Shown here in pieces: positions 13,826-20,477 of a stretch of DNA of 23,348 nucleotides. The position numbers and the translations under genes were made by a program. The notes under the pieces were generated by a model, which worked only from the letters and a program-made list of their open reading frames with translations, was not told the origin of the DNA and did no database searches. The first letter of the stretch is position 1. Each line of letters begins with the position of its first letter. The DNA is from JBBRHF01 sp038223055 (lineage in GTDB: Bacteria; Actinomycetota; Actinomycetes; JACCUZ01), in NCBI GenBank assembly GCA_038223055.1, contig JBBRHF010000053.1, positions 1 through 23,348 of the forward strand, read 5' to 3'.

Positions 13826-15085
13826 TCAGCGGGTCACCGAGAGCAGGGGGACGAGCTGCTCGGCGGCGGTGAGCGAGCCGTGCATGCCGACCAGCGAGAG
13901 CAGCTCGGGGCTCATCCGGCGCGAGTCGACCACGGCGACCGGCTCGCGGGCCGCCACGACGACGTCGCCGATGCGGGCCGCCATCTGCGCGGACACCGAC
14001 GGGCCGAACCACCCCTGCCCGATCGCCTCGTCCCGGCTGACGACCCAGGCCAGGTGGGACAGCCGCTGCTGCCAGGCGGCGAGTACGTCGGCCGCCGCGC
14101 CCGCCCGGGTGTGGACGTAGACCGCGCGGGGCTCACCGGCGACCAACTCCACCCCGGCGTCCAGAGCCGGCGTGCGCGCTACGTCGTAGCGGGCGTGGTC
14201 GGGCACGTCGACCATGCCGTGGTCCCCGGTCACCAGCAGCAACCCGTCCGGAGGCAGGGCGTCGGCGAGCTGCTCTGCCAGCCGGTCAACATGCTCGAGC
14301 TGGTAGCGCCACGCGGGCGACTCGCACCCGGACGCGTGACCGGTCCGGTCGAGGTCCCCGAAATAGACATAGACGAGGGACCGGTCGCCCTCTCGCAGCG
14401 CGCCGGCCGCGGCGGCCACCCGCTGTCCCGGTGTCTCCGCGGCGAGGTAGCGGCCCCCGCGTAGAGCCGCCTCGGTCAGCCCGCTGCCGTTGAACGAGCG
14501 GGGACCAATCCGGCTCACCGACACCCCGCCCGCCACGGCCCGCTCGAACGTGGTGGCCTGCGGCTGAAGGGTCAGCGGGTCCACCGCAGGGTTCCAGGCC
14601 AAACAGTTCATCGGCCGGCCCAGCGCAGGCAGGTAGATCTCGAAGCCCAGCAGCCCGTGCTCCCCCGGGGTAAGCCCGGTCCCCAGCGACGCGAGGCTGG
14701 TCGCCGTTGTCGACGGGAAGCCGGCGGTCAGCTCGGCACCGGTAGCGCGCAGCCCGGCCAGGAACGGCGCATGGGCGGCGAAGCGATCCAGCAGCCCGGC
14801 GCCGAGGCCGTCGACCATCAGCACGCAGACCCGCGGCGCCGTCGGCAGGTCGAGCACGCCGGTTTGGTCAGGTGCGCCGGGTTGGTCAGGTGCGCCGGGT
14901 TGGTCAGGTGCGCCAGGTTGGTCAGGTGCCCCGGGTTGGTCAGGTGCCCCGCGTGGGTCACGCGCACCGAAGAGACCCAGGCCAGCGAGCACCGAGGGCA
15001 GCAGGTCCGAGAGCGACGCAACGCCGTAGCGCGGCAGGGTCGGCGCGGAGTCGACCGGCGCGGAGTCGACCGGCAGCGCCGTCAC
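13826..15085 (-). CDS. Alkaline phosphatase superfamily phosphodiesterase/nucleotide pyrophosphatase
   Basis: Two-metal hydrolase of the type I phosphodiesterase/nucleotide pyrophosphatase family (PF01663-like). 419 aa. Metal and nucleophile motifs in order: Asp92 (VLMVDGLGAGLLD), nucleophile Thr in GFPSTTATSL (about 123-130), Asp246 and His250 (GDLDRTGHASG), Asp288-His289 (TGDHGMVDVPDH) and His402 (GMHGS). The natural substrate is unknown. Catalytic homology starts near residue 84; the N-terminal 80 residues include two VDSAP repeats and five GAPDQP-type repeats and look disordered. The GTG start at 15085 overlaps the TGA of the DUF5998 gene (GTGA), implying translational coupling. No signal peptide is visible. 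Confidence 0.9.
   Translation of the reverse strand: MTALPVDSAPVDSAPTLPRYGVASLSDLLPSVLAGLGLFGARDPRGAPDQPGAPDQPGAPDQPGAPDQPGAPDQTGVLDLPTAPRVCVLMVDGLGAGLLDRFAAHAPFLAGLRATGAELTAGFPSTTATSLASLGTGLTPGEHGLLGFEIYLPALGRPMNCLAWNPAVDPLTLQPQATTFERAVAGGVSVSRIGPRSFNGSGLTEAALRGGRYLAAETPGQRVAAAAGALREGDRSLVYVYFGDLDRTGHASGCESPAWRYQLEHVDRLAEQLADALPPDGLLLVTGDHGMVDVPDHARYDVARTPALDAGVELVAGEPRAVYVHTRAGAAADVLAAWQQRLSHLAWVVSRDEAIGQGWFGPSVSAQMAARIGDVVVAAREPVAVVDSRRMSPELLSLVGMHGSLTAAEQLVPLLSVTR
14861..14950 (-). repeat. 18-bp in-frame tandem repeat (GAPDQP) in the phosphodiesterase gene
   Basis: Five contiguous 18-nt units encode GAPDQP four times and a variant ending in T (residues 46-75). DNA units differ at only one or two bases. 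Confidence 0.95.
15041..15070 (-). repeat. 15-bp in-frame duplication (VDSAP)
   Basis: Two adjacent 15-nt units encode VDSAP-VDSAP (residues 6-15) at the start of the phosphodiesterase. Confidence 0.9.
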
Positions 15086-15660
15086 CGGGCCGTGGCGCGG
15101 GAGAGGCCGGCCGCGAAGCCGAGCATGCGCTCGACCGCCGCCGCACCCTCGGCGGCGGCGCTGACCCGCAGTGCGATGTCGTCGGCGGACGCCGAGCCGG
15201 TGTAGCCGTGGTCGGCGTCGCAGTCCGGGTCCGAGCAGGCCGCGGGCTCGAGGTCAATCCGGCTGACCGCCCCCCAGCCGATCGTGACGGTCACCTCGTC
15301 GGGAGTGCGGCCCACGGCGTAGCGGCGCGGGTTGACCACCACCCGGTTGATGACCACGGAGCGGACCGCCGACAGCGGCACCGTCTCGGTGGACGCGGTG
15401 ACGAACGGCGCAGGGGTCAGCGGGTCGGCCGGGTGGTCGTCGGCGTGGCCCAGCACCAGCCGGGTCGGGGTCAGCACCAGAACGGTGATGTGGCGACGCA
15501 CCTCATCGGAGTCAAACGTCGTCTCCTGGTGCACGACGAACGTTTCCATGCGCTCACCGGCCACTGCCGCGTCGACCGTGTCGGAGACCAGCTCGGGGTA
15601 GTAGCCCGCGTGGTTGATCGCTGCCCGCAGGTCTGCCAGCGTCGCGCTTGTGTCCGCCAT
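15082..15660 (-). CDS. DUF5998 family protein
   Basis: Conserved actinobacterial protein of unknown function, 192 aa, probably cytosolic. N-terminal helix (DLRAAINHAGYYPELVSDTV), then a beta-rich core with HQETTFDSDEVRRHITVLVL and PTRLVLGHADDH. Residues 141-155 (ACSDPDCDADHGYTG) hold Cys142, Cys147, His151 and several acids, which could bind a metal (inference). The C terminus is a helix of about 20 residues. Start: ATG 15660 rather than ATG 15669, because AAAGGA is 8 nt before the former and abuts the latter. The stop overlaps the phosphodiesterase start (GTGA), so both are coexpressed. Upstream is a repeat-rich gap of 168 bp after the Pat-like gene. Confidence 0.85.
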   Translation of the reverse strand: MADTSATLADLRAAINHAGYYPELVSDTVDAAVAGERMETFVVHQETTFDSDEVRRHITVLVLTPTRLVLGHADDHPADPLTPAPFVTASTETVPLSAVRSVVINRVVVNPRRYAVGRTPDEVTVTIGWGAVSRIDLEPAACSDPDCDADHGYTGSASADDIALRVSAAAEGAAAVERMLGFAAGLSRATAR

Positions 15661-15704
15661 GGGCACCATCCTTTCACCGGGAGCGGGTCAGGGACCGCCC
15701 ACGT

Positions 15705-15812
15705 CCCCAACCGGCGCCAGCCCGGCGCCAGCCCGGCCCCAACCGGCGCCAGCCCGGCGCCACCCCCGCGCTCGCCCAGCCGCTCGCCCAGCCGCTCGCC
15801 CAGCCGCTCGCC
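15705..15812. repeat. Intergenic tandem repeats (26-bp and 12-bp units)
   Basis: Two identical 26-bp copies (15705-15730 and 15737-15762; each starts CCCCAACCGGCGCCAGC) separated by 6 bp are followed by 3.7 copies of the 12-mer CGCTCGCCCAGC (15769-15812). The array fills most of the 168-bp gap between the Pat-like stop and the DUF5998 start. It contains several GGCGCC self-complementary hexamers. Confidence 0.95.
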
Positions 15813-15828
15813 GACCGCCAGCCCGGCG

Positions 15829-18480
15829 CTACCCCGAGAGCGCCCGCGGACCGCGGTCCGCGCGGACCCGCGGGTGGGCCAGCCGACCGGACGCGGAGAG
15901 GACGGCAACCCCGGAGACGCCCACGACCACCGGGTTGAGCTCCAGCTCGGCGACCTCAGGCAGGTCGTCGGCAAGGCGCGTCATCCTGGCCAGCAGATCC
16001 TCCAGAGCCGCCACATCGACCGGCTCGGCGCCTCGATGACCGAACAGCAAGGGCGCGGTCGCGACCGACCGGACCAGGGCCGAGACGTCGGCGTCGGTGA
16101 GCGGCGGGATGAGATAAGCCCGGTCGCCCATCAGCTCGGTCGCCACGCCCCCGAGGCCGAAGGACACGACGGGGCCGAACAAGAGGTCCTCCACCGACCC
16201 CACGACGCAGGCGACCCCGGTCGGGGCCATCCGCTGGACGATCAGGTGCGCGGCGGCCTCCGGACCGAGACGCTCGGTCATCACGGCGTGGGCGTTGCGC
16301 ATCTCCCCCTCATCGGTGATGTCGAGGCGCACGCCACCGAGGTCGCGGCGGTGGCGCAGGTGCGGCGCCAGCGTCTTGAGCGCCACCGGGTAGCCCAGCC
16401 GGGCCGCGGCGGACACGGCCAGCTCGACCTGCTGGGCCGGCTCGCTCTCCCACAGCTCGATCCCGTAGGCCACCAGGATCGCGGCGGTGGTCGCGTGGTC
16501 GAGCTCGACCCCCGGAGCGCCCTCGGGCATCGCGGCGAGCGCCTCGGTGACCACGGCGCGGGCGGCGACCGGGTCGACGCCGGCTGGCTCGACGAGCGCG
16601 CCGGGCGGGGTGGCCCGCCACTTTGCGTAGTCCGTGACGCGGGCCAGCGCGCGAACCGCGTCCTCCGGCGTGGAGTAGGACGGCACCGCCAGAAACCCCT
16701 CGGTGGCGCGGAGCACCGCTGGCACCCCTCCCATCCCCAGAAAGGTGGCCACCACCGTCTTGGTGCCCAGCCGCGCCGCCGTGGCGAGCACCCGGGCGAC
16801 GTCCTCGTCCTCGGCCACCAGCGACGGGATGATCTGAACGAGCACCGAGTCGACCCGGTCGTCGGCCAGCGCGCGGGTCAACGCCGCATCGAAGTCCGCC
16901 GGCAGGGCGGCGACCCCGAGGTCGACCACGTTGCCGACCAGGTCCAGACCGGCCTGCTCGCAGGCCTCGGCGGCGAGCAGGCCGAGGGAGTCGCTGTTGC
17001 CCAGGATGGCGACTCGTGGCCCGGCCGGCAGCGGCTGGTGGGCGACCAGCTGGCCGACGTCGAACATGTCGTGGATCGTGTCGACCCGGATCACCCCCGC
17101 CTGAGTGAACAGCGCGTCGATGGCCGCCGCCGGCGCCCGGGTCTCGCGCACGACATGCCCCTGCGGCGGGGCACCGTGGAACCGGCCCGACTTCACCACG
17201 ATCACTGGCTTGGCTCGGGCTAGCCGGCGGGCGATCCGGCTGAACTTGCGCGCGTTGCCGACCGACTCGAGATAGAGCATGACCGCGTCGGTGCCCGCAT
17301 CGTCCTCCCAAAACTGCATGAGGTCGTTGCCGCTCAGGTCGACCCGGTTGCCGGCTGAGACGAAGGTGGACAGGCCGAGGCCCCGGCGTACGACGCGTTC
17401 GAGCAGGGCGATGCCCAGGCCCCCGGACTGGGAGAAGAACCCGACCCGACCCGTGTCCGGCATGGTGGGCGAGAGCGAGGCGTTCAGCGACACGTCCGGC
17501 TCGGTGTTGATCAGGCCGAACGAGCTGGGCCCGACGACACGCATCCCGTTGGCCCGCGCCGCACGCACCAGGCGCAGTTGGCGGTCGCGTCCCGCCGGCC
17601 CGGTCTCGGCGAAGCCGGCGGACATCACCACCAGCCCACGCACGTTCTTGGCCGCGCAGCTGACCACGACGGCATCCACCTGCTCCGCTGGCACCGCGAT
17701 CACGGCGAGGTCGACGTCGCCGGGAATCTCACCCACCGACGGGAAGCAGGCCATGCCGTTGACCTCGGTGGCATGCGGGTTGACCGGGTGGATCGCCCCG
17801 GTGAAGCCGCCCGCGACGACATGGCGCAGCACGGTGTTGCCGACGGATCTGGTCGTACGGCTGGCGCCGACGACCGCCACCGACCGCGGCCGCAGCAGCC
17901 GCTCCACCGAGCGGGCCTCGGCACGATGCTCCCGGGTCTGGGTCACGGCGGTCGACGTCTCGGTCGGAGCGAGGGAGAACTCGAGGCGGGTGACGCCGTC
18001 GTCGTAGTCACGCTTGACGACATAGCCCGCCTCCTGGAAGACGTTGATCATCTTGCGGTTGTTGGGCAGCACGTCGGCCACGAACCGGCCGATGCCGCGC
18101 TCGCGGGCCGCGGCCGCGAGGTGCTCGAGGAAGACCGAGCCGAGCCCCCGGGCCTGGTGGGCGTCCTCGATGACGAACGCGACCTCGGCCTCGCCCGGCG
18201 AGACCCGTTCGCAGCGCACGACGCCGATCATCTCCTCGCCGACGACGGCGATCAGGGCGATGCGGTCAACGTGGTCCACCCGGGTGAACCGCTCGACCTC
18301 CTTGTCGGACAGGAGCCGATGAAAGGCGAAGAAGCGGAAGTAGATGGTCTGGTCGGACAGCCGGGCGTGCATCCGCACCAGCCGATCGCGGTCGTCCGGT
18401 GACATGGGCCGTATGTGGGCGGTGCCGCCGTCGCGCAGGACGACGTCAGCCTCCCAATGGGCCGGATAGGGCTGCGCCAT
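15829..18480 (-). CDS. Pat-type protein lysine acetyltransferase (GNAT fused to NDP-forming acyl-CoA synthetase)
   Basis: Fusion of an N-terminal GNAT acetyltransferase (about 18-172) with an NDP-forming acyl-CoA-synthetase-like region (about 185-883). 883 aa. GNAT: acetyl-CoA loop HQARGLGS (108-115) after AEVAFVIEDA. The synthetase-like region has a CoA-binding Rossmann part (VAVVGASRTTRSVGNTVLRH), succinyl-CoA-synthetase-like flavodoxin domains (VGFFSQSGGLGIALLERV), and a C-terminal ATP-grasp part (PVALKTLAPHLRHRRDLGGV). Proteins with GNAT first occur in Streptomyces (PatA type) and acetylate AMP-forming acyl-CoA synthetases, inactivating them. The site where ADP-forming acetyl-CoA synthetases have the phospho-His appears altered (GHVVRETRAP), as in Pat proteins. 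Start ATG 18480; weak GGAG 2 nt upstream. An acyl-CoA synthetase gene lies 2 kb away. Confidence 0.9.
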   Translation of the reverse strand: MAQPYPAHWEADVVLRDGGTAHIRPMSPDDRDRLVRMHARLSDQTIYFRFFAFHRLLSDKEVERFTRVDHVDRIALIAVVGEEMIGVVRCERVSPGEAEVAFVIEDAHQARGLGSVFLEHLAAAARERGIGRFVADVLPNNRKMINVFQEAGYVVKRDYDDGVTRLEFSLAPTETSTAVTQTREHRAEARSVERLLRPRSVAVVGASRTTRSVGNTVLRHVVAGGFTGAIHPVNPHATEVNGMACFPSVGEIPGDVDLAVIAVPAEQVDAVVVSCAAKNVRGLVVMSAGFAETGPAGRDRQLRLVRAARANGMRVVGPSSFGLINTEPDVSLNASLSPTMPDTGRVGFFSQSGGLGIALLERVVRRGLGLSTFVSAGNRVDLSGNDLMQFWEDDAGTDAVMLYLESVGNARKFSRIARRLARAKPVIVVKSGRFHGAPPQGHVVRETRAPAAAIDALFTQAGVIRVDTIHDMFDVGQLVAHQPLPAGPRVAILGNSDSLGLLAAEACEQAGLDLVGNVVDLGVAALPADFDAALTRALADDRVDSVLVQIIPSLVAEDEDVARVLATAARLGTKTVVATFLGMGGVPAVLRATEGFLAVPSYSTPEDAVRALARVTDYAKWRATPPGALVEPAGVDPVAARAVVTEALAAMPEGAPGVELDHATTAAILVAYGIELWESEPAQQVELAVSAAARLGYPVALKTLAPHLRHRRDLGGVRLDITDEGEMRNAHAVMTERLGPEAAAHLIVQRMAPTGVACVVGSVEDLLFGPVVSFGLGGVATELMGDRAYLIPPLTDADVSALVRSVATAPLLFGHRGAEPVDVAALEDLLARMTRLADDLPEVAELELNPVVVGVSGVAVLSASGRLAHPRVRADRGPRALSG

Positions 18481-18487
18481 GGCTCCG

Positions 18488-18503
18488 AGGCTAGCGCTAG
18501 CCT
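18488..18503. promoter_or_regulatory. 16-bp perfect palindrome between divergent pat and psuG
   Basis: AGGCTAGCGCTAGCCT equals its own reverse complement. It lies in the 30-bp gap between the Pat-like start (18480) and psuG (18511), so a bound protein would overlap both 5' regions. Operator function is inferred. Confidence 0.45.
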
Positions 18504-18510
18504 GCGGGGC

Positions 18511-19422
18511 GTGCTGGACGTGCTCCCCGAGGTGTCCGACGCCCTCGCCGGCGGCCGGGCCGTCGTCGCGCTGGAGTCCACGATCATCAGCCACGGGCTG
18601 CCTCGACCGGACAACCTGCGCATCGCGCGCGAGATCGAGGCTGCCGTACGCCGAAACGGCGCCGTGCCCGCCACGGTCGCTGTCGTCTCCGGCCGGGCGC
18701 TGGTCGGGCTCGACGACGACGCGCTCACCCGCATCGCCACCAGCGACCGGGTCGTCAAGGTCAGCACCCGCGACCTGGCCGTGGTCGCCGCCCGCGGCGG
18801 CGACGGCGCGACGACGGTGGCCGCGACGTCCCACCTGTCGGCCCGGGCCGGGATCTCGGTGTTCGCGACCGGCGGGCTCGGCGGCGTGCACCGGGCCGCC
18901 CGCGACACCTGGGACGAGTCGGCCGACCTCTACGGCCTGGCCACCACGCCCGTCACGGTCGTGTGCGCCGGGGTCAAGTCGATCCTCGACGTGGCCGCCA
19001 CGCTGGAACGTCTCGAGTCCCTCGGGGTCGCCGTTCTGGGCTACCGCACCGACACGTTCCCCGGCTTCTATCTCGCCGACTCGGGCCACCGCCTGGACTG
19101 GCGGGTCGACTCGCCCGAGGAGGTCGCCGCGGTGATGGCAGCCCGGTCCGCGCTGGGGACCGGGCGCGGCGCCCTCGTCGTCGCCAACCCCCTGCCCGCC
19201 TCCGAAGCGCTGGATCCCTCGATGCACGACCTGCTGCTGCACGGCGGCCTCGCCGCGGCGACCGCGGCCGGGGTCACCGGCAAGGCGGTGACGCCGTTCC
19301 TGCTGGACTACTTCCACCGGGAGAGCGGCGGGGTCAGCCTCAGCGCCAACATCGCTATCGTGCTGCGCAACGCCGCGCTCGCCGCCCGGATCTCGGTTGC
19401 CGCGAGCCACCCCGCCCGCTAG
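18511..19422 (+). CDS. psuG: Pseudouridine-5'-phosphate glycosidase
   Basis: Splits pseudouridine 5'-phosphate into uracil and ribose 5-phosphate, breaking the C-C glycosidic bond left by RNA modification turnover; cytosolic. 303 aa, close to family length. Active-site residues by motif: Glu22 (ALESTIISHGLP), Lys83 (VVKVSTRDLA) and Lys156 (CAGVKSILDVAATLE). Their spacing (61 and 73) matches E. coli PsuG Glu31, Lys93 and Lys166. Other hallmarks: GATTVAATSHLSARAGISVF, TGGLGGVHR, and the C-terminal GVTGKAVTPFLLDYF. GTG 18511 starts 8 nt after the palindrome and has only a weak G-rich upstream sequence, so leaderless translation is possible. The PfkB kinase gene follows 25 nt downstream and supplies the substrate. 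Confidence 0.95.
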   Translation: MLDVLPEVSDALAGGRAVVALESTIISHGLPRPDNLRIAREIEAAVRRNGAVPATVAVVSGRALVGLDDDALTRIATSDRVVKVSTRDLAVVAARGGDGATTVAATSHLSARAGISVFATGGLGGVHRAARDTWDESADLYGLATTPVTVVCAGVKSILDVAATLERLESLGVAVLGYRTDTFPGFYLADSGHRLDWRVDSPEEVAAVMAARSALGTGRGALVVANPLPASEALDPSMHDLLLHGGLAAATAAGVTGKAVTPFLLDYFHRESGGVSLSANIAIVLRNAALAARISVAASHPAR

Positions 19423-19447
19423 CCACAACCATGCCAACATGGCCGCA

Positions 19448-20353
19448 ATGAGCGAGCCCTCCGGAGTGCAGACCCTGCGGGTGGTGGTGCTCGGCGACCT
19501 GATGGTGGACGTGCTCGCGGTCATGTCCGCGCCCCTGGCCCGCGGCAGCGACACGCCGGCGCGGGTGTCGACCCACGGCGGCGGGGCGGCGGCGAATGTG
19601 GCCGCCTGGCTGGCGTCCGACGGCGTCCCCACAACGTACGTCGGGTGCGTCGGCGACGACGCCCTCGGGCGGTCGGCGCTCACGACGCTGGCCGGCCAGG
19701 GCGTCAGCGTTCGGGCCGCCGTCAGCCCCGACCGCCCGACCGGAACCTGCGTCGTGCTGGTCGAGCCCGGTGGCGAGCGCTCGATGCTGCCCGACCCGGG
19801 GGCCAACGCGGCGCTGCGGCCCGAGGACGTCCCGCGCGAGGTGTTCCGGCCGGGAAGCCATCTGCACCTGTCGGGCTACACGCTGCTGCGTGAGGGTTCG
19901 CGTGCCGCCGGCCTGCGCGCGCTGGCGATGGCCCGCGCGGCTGGCATGACCGTGTCCGTCGACCCGTCCTCCGCCGCCCTGCTCCAGGCGGTCACCGCCG
20001 AGGGGTTCCTGGGCTGGACCCGGGGCGCGAACCTGTTGCTGCCCAACGGGGATGAGGCCACGGCGCTGACCGGCCGGGCCGACCCCGTCGAGGCGGCGGG
20101 CGCGCTGTCCTCGTCGTACGGCGAGGTGGTGGTCACCCTCGGCGCCGAGGGGGCATTGTGGCAAGGCGGCTTCATCTCGGCGCGCGGGCCGGCCGAGCGG
20201 GGCCTTGATGTGGTGGACAGCACCGGCGCCGGGGACGCGTTCGTGGCGGGGTTCCTCGCGACCTGGCTGCTGCACCCGGAGCCCGAGTCGGCGCTCGCCG
20301 CGGGAAACCGCCTAGCTGCTCGGGCCGTCCGCCGCCTCGGCGCACGTCCCTGA
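19448..20353 (+). CDS. psuK: PfkB family carbohydrate kinase, probable pseudouridine kinase
   Basis: ATP-dependent sugar/nucleoside kinase of the ribokinase (PfkB) family, 301 aa. N-terminal signature STHGGGAAANVAAWLASDGV (about 41-60), substrate loop DRPTGTCVVLVEP, and C-terminal signature VDSTGAGDAFVAGF with catalytic Asp263. The assignment to pseudouridine comes from the immediate psuG neighbour (25-nt gap): pseudouridine is phosphorylated here, then cleaved by PsuG. The sequence alone would also fit ribokinase- or adenosine-kinase-like enzymes. ATG 19448 was chosen as the first residue of the conserved N terminus; ATG 19439 is in frame and 9 nt upstream. There is no clear Shine-Dalgarno, so coupling to psuG translation is likely. 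A 17-bp direct repeat begins at its stop codon. Confidence 0.82.
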   Translation: MSEPSGVQTLRVVVLGDLMVDVLAVMSAPLARGSDTPARVSTHGGGAAANVAAWLASDGVPTTYVGCVGDDALGRSALTTLAGQGVSVRAAVSPDRPTGTCVVLVEPGGERSMLPDPGANAALRPEDVPREVFRPGSHLHLSGYTLLREGSRAAGLRALAMARAAGMTVSVDPSSAALLQAVTAEGFLGWTRGANLLLPNGDEATALTGRADPVEAAGALSSSYGEVVVTLGAEGALWQGGFISARGPAERGLDVVDSTGAGDAFVAGFLATWLLHPEPESALAAGNRLAARAVRRLGARP

Positions 20354-20391
20354 GGCAGGTCGCACACCATCCGTGAGGCAGGTCGCTCACG
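20351..20391. promoter_or_regulatory. 17-bp direct repeat, candidate operator before the acyl-CoA synthetase
   Basis: TGAGGCAGGTCGCACAC (20351-20367) and TGAGGCAGGTCGCTCAC (20374-20390) match at 16 of 17 bases with a 23-bp period (about two helical turns). The second copy is also within a 6+6 dyad, CGTGAG...CTCACG (20372-20391). The repeats are 87-127 bp before the start of the next gene, a normal distance for a regulator site. Confidence 0.4.
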
Positions 20392-20477
20392 CCTCCGGGC
20401 GGCCATCGTTGCCGGGTCGCGGCAGGGGTCTTCCCGGTGGGGCATGATCGGGGGCGACAGAACCGAGGGAGGACGCG

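Noticed and set aside
15705..15812. CRISPR array
   Set aside because: Units are 26 bp with a 6-bp gap and 12 bp without spacers; no unique 30-40 bp spacers and no cas genes.
14872..17223. 783-codon plus-strand open frame
   Set aside because: Antisense to the phosphodiesterase, DUF5998 and Pat-like genes, His/Gly/Arg-rich, no recognisable domain.
18481..19806. Extension of the Pat-like frame upstream of ATG 18480
   Set aside because: The extra 442 residues are antisense to psuG and psuK and Arg/Gly-rich; the GNAT domain begins properly at 18480.
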